Shown piece after piece: positions 34,028-42,688 of a stretch of 64,000 nt of DNA. The notes beneath the pieces are model-generated. The model had not been told where the DNA came from, made no database searches, and saw only the letters and a list, made by a program, of their open reading frames with translations. Origin of the DNA: Paenibacillus xylanilyticus (lineage in GTDB: Bacteria > Bacillota > Bacilli > Paenibacillales > Paenibacillaceae); NCBI RefSeq assembly GCF_009664365.1, contig NZ_CP044310.1, positions 5,081,001 through 5,145,000 on the forward strand, given 5' to 3'. Numbering within the stretch: the stretch's first letter is position 1; each line of letters starts with the position of its first letter. Position numbers and translations under genes: made by a program.

Positions 34028-35281
34028 TTATTTGGCTCCCTGAATGGTTGCAATCAGATCTTCCAGTTTTACGGTTTGCTGTTCACCTGTATCCATTGCC
34101 TTGAGTGCAATCTCCCCGCGTTCCAGCTCATCATCGCCAAGAATGGCCGTATAACGGGCTTTGTAACGATCCGCTGACTTCATTTGAGCTTTCATCTTGC
34201 GCCCCAGATAATCACGTTCACCTGAGAGACCAGACTGACGAAGTTTGAACAACAGACGGTTTACTTCCCGATCTGCTGCTTCTCCAAGAGCAACAAAGTA
34301 CACATCAAGTGGAGTTAGGGCACTTACATTAATATTTTGGTGTTCCAGAATCAGTTGAATGCGTTCCAGACCGATACCAAAACCGATGCCCGGTTGATCC
34401 GGTCCGCCGATATCCCCAACGAGGCCGTTATATCTGCCGCCGCCACCTACGGTATCAATGGCACCAATCCCTTGTGCTTTCAATTCAAATGCTGTCATGG
34501 TGTAATAATCCAGACCGCGCACAAGACGTGTATTCACTGCATAATCTACGCCGAAATCATCCAGGAAACCTTGAACTTTGGCAAAGTGGTTTGTTGCTTC
34601 CTCGTCCAGGCTATCCAGAATGGAAGGTGCACCGACAAATTTGTCCTGATCTACCTTACAATCGAGGACGCGAAGCGGATTGCGTTCCATGCGATTTTGG
34701 CAATCCTTGCACAACGTGTCCTTCATCGGTCTCAGGAAGCTCAGCAGCTCTTCACGATAGGCAGCACGGCTTGCCGCATTACCCACCGAGTTCACTTCAA
34801 CTTTGACATCCTTCAACCCCAACTCAACACAGAACTGATAACCGAGTGCGATAACCTCTGCATCGATTGCCGGATCTACTGCTCCGAATGCCTCTACCCC
34901 GAACTGGTGGAACTGACGCTGGCGTCCTGCTTGCGGACGTTCGTAGCGGAACATGGGACCTACATAATAAAGCTTCGTTACATCTGGCTCCCCATACAGC
35001 TTATTCTCTACAAAAGCACGTACAACGCCAGCGGTTCCTTCCGGACGAAGCGTCATGCTGCGATCGCCCTTGTCCTTGAACGTGTACATTTCTTTTTCAA
35101 CGATGTCCGTTGTTTCGCCTACCCCTCGTTCAAACAGTGAAGTCTGTTCAAAAATGGGTGTACGGATCTCCCGATAATTAAAACGGCGACACAGATCCTT
35201 AATTTTCTCTTCGACAAACTGCCACTTCTCCACTACGCCAGGCAGCAAATCCTGTGTTCCCGTTGGTTTCTGAAAAGCCAT
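34028..35281 (-). CDS. hisS: Histidyl-tRNA synthetase
   Basis: This 417-residue class II synthetase has QKPTGTQDLLP at the start, motif 2 MFRYERPQAGRQRQFHQFGVE, the His-A loop RGLDYYTMTAFE, motif 3 GIGFGIGLERIQLIL and a C-terminal anticodon domain. The ATG follows GGAGGG. A T-box leader directly precedes it. In B. subtilis hisS and aspS are also co-transcribed behind a T-box. Confidence 0.96.
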   Translation of the reverse strand: MAFQKPTGTQDLLPGVVEKWQFVEEKIKDLCRRFNYREIRTPIFEQTSLFERGVGETTDIVEKEMYTFKDKGDRSMTLRPEGTAGVVRAFVENKLYGEPDVTKLYYVGPMFRYERPQAGRQRQFHQFGVEAFGAVDPAIDAEVIALGYQFCVELGLKDVKVEVNSVGNAASRAAYREELLSFLRPMKDTLCKDCQNRMERNPLRVLDCKVDQDKFVGAPSILDSLDEEATNHFAKVQGFLDDFGVDYAVNTRLVRGLDYYTMTAFELKAQGIGAIDTVGGGGRYNGLVGDIGGPDQPGIGFGIGLERIQLILEHQNINVSALTPLDVYFVALGEAADREVNRLLFKLRQSGLSGERDYLGRKMKAQMKSADRYKARYTAILGDDELERGEIALKAMDTGEQQTVKLEDLIATIQGAK

Positions 35282-35309
35282 CTTGTATCCCTCCAGCCTC
35301 TAGTTTCTC

Positions 35310-35700
35310 TATATAACAAAAAAATCCCTCGCCCTGTCGCTGCATACAGCAAACAAAGGGACGAGAGATTGTGTATATACATTCACCCGTGGTACCACCC
35401 ACATTCCGGAACTCCTGACACTTTTGCCGTTCAGGTAATCATTTGATCATAAAAGACTGCACTATGGCAATACGATCAGACCATCGTTCCGCTCTACGTG
35501 TAACGCACGTCCTGCGCAGGCCGGCTAATGGCTATCAGAGTCAGCTCTGATGTGTTCGCCGTCTGTTCTCGGGGAAGTCATTCGTCCGCTCATCAAGAGA
35601 ATCCTTACAGCCAAGGGATTCCTCTCTGTTCATGTGGGCACGGAGTACTTGGTCCCGTCATCAAATCAGTAATATAATTCAAGAAAACGACTGATATTGA
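35310..35700 (-). promoter_or_regulatory. T-box riboswitch leader of hisS-aspS
   Basis: On the minus strand the T-box core GGGTGGTACCACGGGTG lies near 35385-35401. It is followed by a terminator (CTCGTCCCT / AGGGCGAG then TTTTTTT, about 35323-35370). The upstream part shows an AAGTA element, an AGAGAGG box with its stem, and a CAC triplet in CGAACACATC that would fit a histidine specifier. Structure was not computed. The limits are approximate. Confidence 0.88.
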
Positions 35701-35940
35701 CTATAGTCAACATATTATTTTCTGATTGTAATGAACCGCAGTACTAAAGTCAAGGGCTAACATCAAAAGACAGCAAAAAAAAGCCTGCACACGGTGTGCA
35801 GGCTCAAAGGATATATAAAAAAAGGGGGTCATGCTTGTTATTATAAACGCCCTATGTTAAAGCCTTATGTAACTAATATTACAGTAATATTACAAAAATG
35901 ATAGCGCTTTAAAAATATATAAATAAACTTATACAGAAGA
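35701..35940. other. Intergenic stretch with an orphan terminator-like hairpin
   Basis: On the minus strand AGCCTGCACA / TGTGCAGGCT followed by TTTTTTTT (35783-35807) is a strong intrinsic terminator, but no gene lies between it and the next terminator at 35940-35992. A TATAAT (on the minus strand, near 35838-35843) and two GTAATATTAC-type palindromes (35875-35895) lie upstream. This could be a short non-coding transcript or a remnant. No protein frame with a ribosome binding site was seen. Confidence 0.45.
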
Positions 35941-35992
35941 GCCCTTGTGATCGCGCTGACACGAAATGATGTCAGGCGTCACAAGGGCTCTT
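35940..35992 (-). terminator. Intrinsic terminator of the Asp-rich protein gene
   Basis: A long inverted repeat (GAGCCCTTGTGA ... TCACAAGGGCTC, with an inner CTGACA / TGTCAG) lies directly after the stop codon of the 150-aa gene. Confidence 0.7.
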
Positions 35993-36006
35993 CCATGATC
36001 TATACG

Positions 36007-36459
36007 TTAATTCAATTCCTCCACATAGGCATTGTTGGACCGAAGCTTATGAACAATTTCATCATAATCCTCGTCCTGGATTTTGGCAGACAAAACATAA
36101 TGCAGATCATCATAATCGTCCGAGGAGACGTCTGCCGCTCTGAGCAGGTCACCGTCCGCATTCACATTGTCGTGTACATCCCGGTCCCGGTCAGCATTAC
36201 GATCCACATTACTAACCACTGGAACTACATTCTCACTTGCCGGAACTCCAGGCGCTGTGCCCACACCCATGGCTCCATTGGTACCTGCGCCACCCGCCGT
36301 ATTATAAGGCACCAGCGGCAGCAAGATGCGTTTGTCTCTGCCAATCGCACTGTCCAACTGTCCTACCTCCAAATGCTCGGTCCGAAATGTCTGGAGTGAA
36401 GTTCTAGCACCCTCCGCCTCATCTTCGGTTCGAAAATATGCCTGAATATGCTTTGCCAT
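36007..36459 (-). CDS. 150-aa Asp-rich protein, unknown (stress-protein-like)
   Basis: The N-terminus (KHIQAYFRTEDEAEGARTSLQTF) and the C-terminus (HYVLSAKIQDEDYDEIVHKL) look like two halves of a small alpha-beta fold of the kind seen in YflT/general-stress 17M-like proteins. They are separated by a low-complexity Gly/Ala and then Asp/Asn/Arg-rich linker (VDRNADRDRDVHDNVNADGD). The ATG follows AAAGGAGGG. It sits next to a PfpI-like general stress gene. The family assignment is tentative and the function unknown. Confidence 0.75.
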   Translation of the reverse strand: MAKHIQAYFRTEDEAEGARTSLQTFRTEHLEVGQLDSAIGRDKRILLPLVPYNTAGGAGTNGAMGVGTAPGVPASENVVPVVSNVDRNADRDRDVHDNVNADGDLLRAADVSSDDYDDLHYVLSAKIQDEDYDEIVHKLRSNNAYVEELN

Positions 36460-36545
36460 GTCAAACCCTCCTTTGTCGGATTGAATTACATCATGTATTG
36501 TGAGATTAACTTGATAAACAAGTTAAATCGTTTACCCGTGACCGA

Positions 36546-37052
36546 TTATATGACTTTCAACAGTTCACGAACAAATGCAGGCTCATCGGCTGGTGTTCTC
36601 GATGTAATGTAATTACCGTCCACTACAGCCTCATGATCCTTAAATTCAGCACCTGCATTGACCATATCATCCTTAAGTGGCGGATAGGACGTAATGGTTC
36701 GCCCTTTGAGCAGGTCAGCGCTGGCCAGAATTTGCGGGCCATGGCAGATTGCCGCGATTGGCTTCTTCGCACTGTTAATCTCCGTTACAAACTTCAGGAT
36801 GTTTTCATCCGTGCGCAGATTTTCAGGAGATGATCCTCCTGGAATGACGACTGCGTCATAATCTGAAGCAGATACATCTGCAATCGCCTTGTCTGAAGTA
36901 TAGGAAGCCTTGCCGCCTTTACCTTTGAGCGTTTCTCCTGCCTTCAAACCGATGATTTCCACTTCGTGTCCGGCTTTTTTAACCTCATCATATGGGACCT
37001 GCATTTCCGAATCTTCAAAATCGTTCGCCAATAAAAAAGCAACTTTACTCAT
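36546..37052 (-). CDS. DJ-1/PfpI family protein (general stress protein 18-like)
   Basis: This 168-residue class I glutamine-amidotransferase-like protein of the PfpI/YfkM group has the nucleophile elbow AAICHGPQIL with its cysteine. The nearby acid and histidine come from the DFEDSEMQ and HGPQ segments, and it ends in SRTPADEPAFVRELLKVI. Relatives act as chaperone, deglycase or protease-like stress proteins; the activity of this one is not defined. The ATG follows AAGGAG. Confidence 0.9.
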   Translation of the reverse strand: MSKVAFLLANDFEDSEMQVPYDEVKKAGHEVEIIGLKAGETLKGKGGKASYTSDKAIADVSASDYDAVVIPGGSSPENLRTDENILKFVTEINSAKKPIAAICHGPQILASADLLKGRTITSYPPLKDDMVNAGAEFKDHEAVVDGNYITSRTPADEPAFVRELLKVI

Positions 37053-37259
37053 AACGTATGTTCTCCTTTCCGTGTTCGAAAAATCTTTTCATATTCGGGT
37101 TTTGCAGAATTTAGTAATCTACAAATTCAGTAAATCCATGTACAAACCCTAACCTCGGCACGATCCTGTGCCTCGTGTTGTTATTACCCTAACTGCAGCT
37201 GTTTATAACAGTTTAAGTAATCGAACATTGAGTTTCTTTCTGACATGGAAACGAAAACA

Positions 37260-37297
37260 CAAAAAAGCCCTGATTCGAATATCGAATCAAGGCTTTC
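37260..37297 (-). terminator. Intrinsic terminator of the 55-aa gene
   Basis: On the minus strand AAGCCTTGATTCG / CGAATCAGGGCTT is followed by TTTTTG. The stretch 37053-37370 holds nothing else convincing. Confidence 0.75.
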
Positions 37298-37370
37298 GGC
37301 TCTCCTGTTATACGAGTAAACTTTGGGCATATAAAATGACTGCTTGCTTACAGCTTTTATTTCAACATAA

Positions 37371-37538
37371 CTAGGCACGCGGCAGGTGACTCTGTTCTCC
37401 CTTGTCCGAATCCTGGGTAGACCAGATCGTAGCCACGCATTCAGAAGCTGCGCGAGCCAACTTTAGCGACTCATACAGATTCCCGGGAATGAGCAGTGGT
37501 TCCATACGGGAACGTGTTATCTTGGCAGATTGACGCAT
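37371..37538 (-). CDS. 55-aa protein, unknown
   Basis: A short frame from the ATG at 37538 (AAAGGAG 11 bases upstream) to the TAG at 37371 encodes MRQSAKITRSRMEPLLIPG, then a helix-forming LYESLKLARAASECVATIW and a polar tail. A strong terminator follows at 37260-37297, which supports a real transcript. It has no membrane segment and I recognise no family. Confidence 0.6.
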   Translation of the reverse strand: MRQSAKITRSRMEPLLIPGNLYESLKLARAASECVATIWSTQDSDKGEQSHLPRA

Positions 37539-37612
37539 AGTGAGAGATACTCCTTTGATCAGCTTATGCTAGTACTAGAACTATCCCTCATTATGGCCTG
37601 ATCCAAGGTGAA

Positions 37613-38074
37613 TTATGCACGTGCTTCCTGACGGAGAGGGCTCTCCAGCATTAATGTCACGGGACCCCAGTTGGTGAAGGACACATCCATCATAGCTCCG
37701 AATCTCCCTGTTTCCACCTGAATGCCTTTATCCCTCAATAGTTGATTAAAGGTCTCATATAACACCTCAGCCGCTTCTGGCCTGGCTGCAGCCGCAAAAC
37801 TCGGGCGTTTCCCTTTGCGACAGTCACCATATAGAGTAAATTGCGAGACCGAAAGGACTGCGCCACCCACATCCATCAGGCTAAGATTCATCTTTTCCTG
37901 ATCATCCTCGAAAATGCGAAGTCCTGCCACCTTGTCTGCAAGATAAACGGCATCTTTTTCCGTGTCTTCATGAGTAATACCTACGAGCAGCATGACCCCG
38001 GATTCAATCCGTCCCGTTATTTCGTCACCAACGGTAACCTGAGCCTCTTTGCAACGTTGCACAAGCACTCTCAT
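37613..38074 (-). CDS. dtd: D-aminoacyl-tRNA deacylase
   Basis: Dtd removes D-amino acids (and glycine from tRNA-Ala) mischarged onto tRNAs. The 153-residue protein has MRVLVQRCKEAQV, the SQFTLYGD motif and the cross-subunit Gly-Pro motif. The latter appears as TNWGPVT rather than the usual NDGPVT, with the GP itself intact. It follows relA by 12 bases in the conserved relA-dtd order. Confidence 0.95.
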   Translation of the reverse strand: MRVLVQRCKEAQVTVGDEITGRIESGVMLLVGITHEDTEKDAVYLADKVAGLRIFEDDQEKMNLSLMDVGGAVLSVSQFTLYGDCRKGKRPSFAAAARPEAAEVLYETFNQLLRDKGIQVETGRFGAMMDVSFTNWGPVTLMLESPLRQEARA

Positions 38075-38086
38075 CTGACAGGCTCC

Positions 38087-40264
38087 TTACTGCATAATCC
38101 GATGCACGGAATAGACATCTTTAACCCGTTTGATCCGTTCGACGACAGAATGCAGATGCTCTGTATTGCGGATCAGGATTGTAACGTGCACCAATGCTAA
38201 TTTATTTTTGTCTGTCCGTCCGGTGACGGCAGATATATTGGTTTTACTTTCGGAAACGGCCTGAAGCACTTCATTGAGCAGTCCATTGCGATCATGTCCG
38301 GTAATCTCAATATCGACACTGTAGTTGGCCTCAATATTTTCTTCCCATTCCACCTCAATAACGCGTGCTGCTTCCTCTCCATCCCCGCTTGAAGGAATGT
38401 TCGGACAGTCGCTGCGGTGCACGGATACCCCACGTCCGCGCGTAACGTAACCGATAATGTCATCACCCGGGACAGGATTACAACAGCGTGCAAAACGAAC
38501 AAGCAAGTTATCGATGCCTTTGACACGTATGCCGTTCGTAGGACGATTCTTGCGTTCAGGTGCAGGCTTCAGCTCTCGCATTTCGGAATTCAATTCGAGC
38601 AAGCTCGACTCTTCCTGTTCCTTGCGCAATTTCTCGGTTGCTTTGGTTATAATCTGGGCAGCGGTAATACCACCGAATCCAACCGCTGCAAGCATGTCAT
38701 CAATATCGTTAAACGCATATTTTTTGCATGCTTCCATCAATTTGTCATCCGTCATCCACGCAGAAGGATCAAGCCCCATACGTTTCAGCTCGCGCTCACA
38801 GCTTTCGCGGCCTTTTTCAACGTTTTCTTCGCGGCGTTCCTTCTTGAACCACTGTTTGATCTTGGCTCTCGCATGGGATGATTTCGCAATTTTGAGCCAA
38901 TCCTGACTTGGACCATATGAATGTTTGGACGTCAGGATCTCAATGATATCTCCAGTCTTCAGATGGTAGTCAAGTGGGACGATGCGACCGTTGACTTTGG
39001 CACCAATTGTACGGTTGCCCACTTCGGTATGAATTCTGTACGCAAAATCGAGCGGTACGGAACCTGTAGGCAACTCAATGACTTCACCTTTTGGCGTAAA
39101 TACAAATACCAAATCAGAGAAGAAATCCATCTTAAGGGATTCGACAAATTCAGATGCATCCTGCGCTTCATTTTGAAGCTCAAGAATTTCCCGGAAGAAC
39201 GTAATTTTATCTTCAAAATTATTGCCGGTTGCTGCACCTTCCTTATAGGCCCAGTGGGCTGCAATCCCGAATTCTGCAGTACGATGCATATCCCATGTCC
39301 GAATCTGAACTTCAGTCGGCTCCCCATTCGGGCCAACCACCGTTGTATGGAGCGATTGATACATGTTAGCCTTAGGCATTGCAATGTAATCCTTAAAACG
39401 TCCAGGCATCGGTTTCCATAATGTGTGTATAATGCCGAGGGTAGCATAACAATCTTTGATATTATCCACAATAATACGAATCGCAAGCAGATCATAGATT
39501 TCGTTAAACTGCTTGTTCTTCGTTGTCATTTTTTTGAACACACTGTAAATATGTTTCGGACGACCAGACAGATCTGCCTGAATTCCCATCTCATCAAGCT
39601 TGGTCGTGATTCCATCCATCACCGTATCGATGTACTGCTCACGTTCTGCACGCTTCTTGTGCATCAGATTTGCAATACGGTAGTATTGCTGCGGATTCAA
39701 ATAACGGAGAGCAATGTCCTCCATTTCCCATTTGATCGCAGAGATACCTAAACGGTTGGCAATGGGACAGAAAATCTCCAGCGTCTCATAGGAAATTCTA
39801 CGCTGGCTTTCTTCCGATTGAAATTTGAGTGTCCGCATATTGTGCAGGCGGTCAGCCAATTTGATAACGATGACACGGATGTCCTGCGCCATGGCGATGA
39901 ACATTTTACGATAGTTTTCGTTCTGCTGCTCTTCCTTGGAGCGGAACTGAATACGTTCCAGCTTCGTCAAGCCGTCAACAAGCATGGCACACGTATTGCC
40001 GAAGTGAGTGCGGATTTCTTCAAGCGATACCGTAGTATCTTCTACAACATCATGAAGAAGCGCTGCAATAATGGAGATGGTGTCCATCTGCATGTTCACA
40101 ACAATGTCGGCAACCGCAAGCGGATGCAGAATATACGGTTCTCCCGATTTACGCGTCTGTCCATGGTGAGCCTGATCAGCAAATTCGTAAGCTTCACGTA
40201 TGCGCACCAGATCGGGTTCTTTGATATAAGCTCCGGCCTTCTCGAGTAATTGCTCTATGCCCAT
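38087..40264 (-). CDS. relA: Bifunctional (p)ppGpp synthetase/hydrolase Rel
   Basis: Rel controls the stringent response. The 725-residue protein has the HD hydrolase domain (HPLAVADIVV, ALLHDVVEDT, DRLHNMRTL), the synthetase domain (GRPKHIYSVFKKM, YQSLHTTVVGPNG), TGS (VFTPKGEVIELPTGSVPLDFAYRIH), a zinc-finger/CC region (RFARCCNPVPGDDIIGYVTRG) and a C-terminal ACT domain. All are present, so both activities are expected. The ATG at 40264 (MGIEQLLEKAG) matches the family start; the frame is open 59 codons further but without a site. Confidence 0.95.
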   Translation of the reverse strand: MGIEQLLEKAGAYIKEPDLVRIREAYEFADQAHHGQTRKSGEPYILHPLAVADIVVNMQMDTISIIAALLHDVVEDTTVSLEEIRTHFGNTCAMLVDGLTKLERIQFRSKEEQQNENYRKMFIAMAQDIRVIVIKLADRLHNMRTLKFQSEESQRRISYETLEIFCPIANRLGISAIKWEMEDIALRYLNPQQYYRIANLMHKKRAEREQYIDTVMDGITTKLDEMGIQADLSGRPKHIYSVFKKMTTKNKQFNEIYDLLAIRIIVDNIKDCYATLGIIHTLWKPMPGRFKDYIAMPKANMYQSLHTTVVGPNGEPTEVQIRTWDMHRTAEFGIAAHWAYKEGAATGNNFEDKITFFREILELQNEAQDASEFVESLKMDFFSDLVFVFTPKGEVIELPTGSVPLDFAYRIHTEVGNRTIGAKVNGRIVPLDYHLKTGDIIEILTSKHSYGPSQDWLKIAKSSHARAKIKQWFKKERREENVEKGRESCERELKRMGLDPSAWMTDDKLMEACKKYAFNDIDDMLAAVGFGGITAAQIITKATEKLRKEQEESSLLELNSEMRELKPAPERKNRPTNGIRVKGIDNLLVRFARCCNPVPGDDIIGYVTRGRGVSVHRSDCPNIPSSGDGEEAARVIEVEWEENIEANYSVDIEITGHDRNGLLNEVLQAVSESKTNISAVTGRTDKNKLALVHVTILIRNTEHLHSVVERIKRVKDVYSVHRIMQ

Positions 40265-40636
40265 TCTGATCTGTTCCGTGTCCTTTCTATACAAAATGGA
40301 ACCCGTGACAAATGCATCAACACAGGTTCCCCGTAAAAGTAATTTCCTATAATTATGACGCTTCGCCCGTTTCCCGTCAACTGCTGACGAATAAGAGCGT
40401 ATATCCAATTTTTTTAAAGAATTTATGACTGGCCCATTCATATCTCCATAATCCGCTCAACGGGATTGAACCGTGCCTTTATCTTAAATATTATGGCCAT
40501 TTATATTCGAAATAGAATCAATATTTGCTAAAAAACGTACATTCGAAGCCAAATCGCAAAAAATGTTATTGCTTAATTAAGAGAAACTCTGTAATCTATT
40601 GAAGATTTGTGTTTCGGAAAAGGAGATGAATGTTCA
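40265..40636. other. Divergent relA/permease intergenic region
   Basis: This 372-base gap has no gene. On the plus strand TTGCTT and TAATCT 17 bases apart (about 40571-40599) are a weak promoter candidate for the permease. No purine or pyrimidine riboswitch motif was recognised. Confidence 0.45.
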
Positions 40637-41953
40637 TTGCAACGCGAAATTCAGGTTAATCAGAAGATGCCACTAGGATCAGGCTCCCTGCTCAGTCTGC
40701 AGCATTTGTTTGCCATGTTTGGCAGCACAGTGCTTGTACCCAACCTGTTCGGGGTTGATCCAAGCATGATCCTGTTGATGAACGGTATCGGAACATTGCT
40801 TTACATATTGATGTGCAAAGGCAAAATACCAGCATACCTGGGTTCCAGCTTTGCTTTTATCGCGCCCGTTACAGTTGTTATAGAATCGCATCCGGGTAAC
40901 GGCTACTCCATGGCCCTCGGAGCATTTATTATAACAGGCATTGTATTCTGTCTAGTCGCTCTTATCATCAAATATGCCGGAACAGGCTGGATTAATGTTG
41001 TGTTCCCTCCGGCAGTCATGGGAGCTATCGTAGCATTGATCGGTTTGGAACTCGTGCCTGTTGCAGCTGGAATGGCTGGGCTGATCAACTCTGATCCTGT
41101 GAATAACCCCAACTGGGTTCCTCAGGCCAAGCCCATTATTCTATCCATGGTGACTCTCGGTATCACTGTAATCGGAGCCGTAACCTTCCGTGGATTCCCT
41201 AAAATCATTCACATTCTGATCGGGATTGTATCCGGATATGTCCTTGGATACTTTATGGATGCAGTCGAAACGGATAAGATCGCAAGTGCTGATTTCATTT
41301 CAATGCCAACGATCACAACGCCGACGTTTGACTGGTCTGTTATCTTCACCATTTTGCCCGTGGCTCTAGTTGTTATTGTAGAGCACATCGGACATTTGCT
41401 CGTAACGAGCAGCATTGTTGGCAAGGATCTCTCCAAAGACCCTGGTCTCCATCGTTCCCTGCTCGGAAACGGAGTTTCCACTATACTGTCCGGTTTTGTT
41501 GGATCCACGCCGAATACGACCTATGGTGAAAATATCGGTGTTATGGCACTTACAAGAGTCTATTCCACCTACGTCATTGGTGGTGCAGCCATCATTGCAA
41601 TCGTGCTCTCGTTCTCAGGAACGTTCTCGGCGCTTGTTGCCAACATTCCGGTACCGGTCATGGGCGGAGTATCCCTGCTTCTGTTTGGTGTCATTGCCGC
41701 ATCCGGTCTGCGTATCCTCGTTGAGCAAAAGGTTGACTTCGCGAAGCCAACCAACCTGCTCCTGACAACGCTTGTGCTTGTCATCGGACTCAGCGGAACT
41801 GTGGTATCCATTTACGGAGTACAATTGAAAGGCATGGCACTGGCTACTATTGTCGGTATCCTGCTGAGCCTGTTGTTCAAATTGTTCGAAGTCCTCGGAT
41901 GGTCTAATGACCAATCGGAAAAACAGCCCTTGACTGAGAAAACCCCGGACTAA
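40637..41953 (+). CDS. Uracil/xanthine permease (NCS2, UraA-like)
   Basis: This 438-residue NCS2 transporter carries LQHLFAMFGSTVLVPNLFG, the substrate-binding glutamate segment VIVEHIGHLLVTSSIVG, and GSTPNTTYGENIGVMALTRVYS, which are UraA-type landmarks. Uracil is the best guess; xanthine cannot be excluded. The start is a TTG at 40637, 11 bases after GGAG. A terminator follows at 42010-42057. Confidence 0.9.
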   Translation: MQREIQVNQKMPLGSGSLLSLQHLFAMFGSTVLVPNLFGVDPSMILLMNGIGTLLYILMCKGKIPAYLGSSFAFIAPVTVVIESHPGNGYSMALGAFIITGIVFCLVALIIKYAGTGWINVVFPPAVMGAIVALIGLELVPVAAGMAGLINSDPVNNPNWVPQAKPIILSMVTLGITVIGAVTFRGFPKIIHILIGIVSGYVLGYFMDAVETDKIASADFISMPTITTPTFDWSVIFTILPVALVVIVEHIGHLLVTSSIVGKDLSKDPGLHRSLLGNGVSTILSGFVGSTPNTTYGENIGVMALTRVYSTYVIGGAAIIAIVLSFSGTFSALVANIPVPVMGGVSLLLFGVIAASGLRILVEQKVDFAKPTNLLLTTLVLVIGLSGTVVSIYGVQLKGMALATIVGILLSLLFKLFEVLGWSNDQSEKQPLTEKTPD

Positions 41954-42009
41954 TGTCCTTGGTCGGATCATAACATCCACATTCGGGGTTACCAACAAAC
42001 ATAAATACC

Positions 42010-42057
42010 AAAAAGCCTGCTTTCTCAATTCCTAGGACATGAGAAAGCAGGCTTTTT
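42010..42057. terminator. Bidirectional intrinsic terminator between permease and apt
   Basis: AAAAAGCCTGCTTTCTCA / TGAGAAAGCAGGCTTTTT is a long perfect stem with T-runs on both strands. Confidence 0.88.
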
Positions 42058-42139
42058 AATAATCATTAATGCTGTATATTATTTCCCGGGAAACGGGAGA
42101 TGCACTTTGAAGTGATAAGACAGCACGCATGCAGGGATC

Positions 42140-42652
42140 TTAGTAGTTCATCAACGTAAATACATCGATCTCCGGCAATTTGGCACGTCCATTCAGGTCA
42201 GACAGCTCAATCAGGAATGCTGCACCTACAACTTTGCCTCCCAATTGTTCAATCAGGTTAACGGAAGTTGCAATCGTTCCACCCGTTGCCAGCAAATCGT
42301 CAGCAATCAGGACATTTTGTCCTTTTTCAATTGCATCGGTATGCATCGCAAGTGTATCCTTGCCATATTCGAGATCATAACCTACTTCAATCGTCTCTCC
42401 AGGCAGTTTTCCACTTTTGCGAATCGGAGCAAAGCCGACACCAAGAGCGTATGCCAGAGGGGCGCCCACAACGAAACCACGTGCTTCAGGTCCAGCAATG
42501 ACATCAATTTTGAGATCAGAAACCATTACTTTCAACTCATTGATTGCCTTGCGGTACATTTCTCCATCCTTCAACAATGTCGTAATGTCCTTGAAGCTGA
42601 TTCCCGGTTGTGGAAAGTCAGGAATGACACGAATATACTCTTTAAAATCCAA
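42140..42652 (-). CDS. apt: Adenine phosphoribosyltransferase
   Basis: Apt salvages adenine to AMP. The 170-residue protein has FPQPGISFKDITTLL, AGPEARGFVVGAPLAYALG and the PRPP-binding VLIADDLLATGGTI. It starts with a TTG at 42652 close behind GGAGGAG. It is 36 bases after recJ and, as in B. subtilis, in the recJ-apt-relA neighbourhood. Confidence 0.96.
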   Translation of the reverse strand: MDFKEYIRVIPDFPQPGISFKDITTLLKDGEMYRKAINELKVMVSDLKIDVIAGPEARGFVVGAPLAYALGVGFAPIRKSGKLPGETIEVGYDLEYGKDTLAMHTDAIEKGQNVLIADDLLATGGTIATSVNLIEQLGGKVVGAAFLIELSDLNGRAKLPEIDVFTLMNY

Positions 42653-42688
42653 AATAATCTCCTCCTAAAATAAATACACAACTTCCAT

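Noticed and set aside
37184..37378. Open frame of 64 codons on the minus strand after the stress protein gene
   Set aside because: It runs through the intrinsic terminator at 37260-37297 and overlaps the end of the 55-aa gene without a ribosome binding site.
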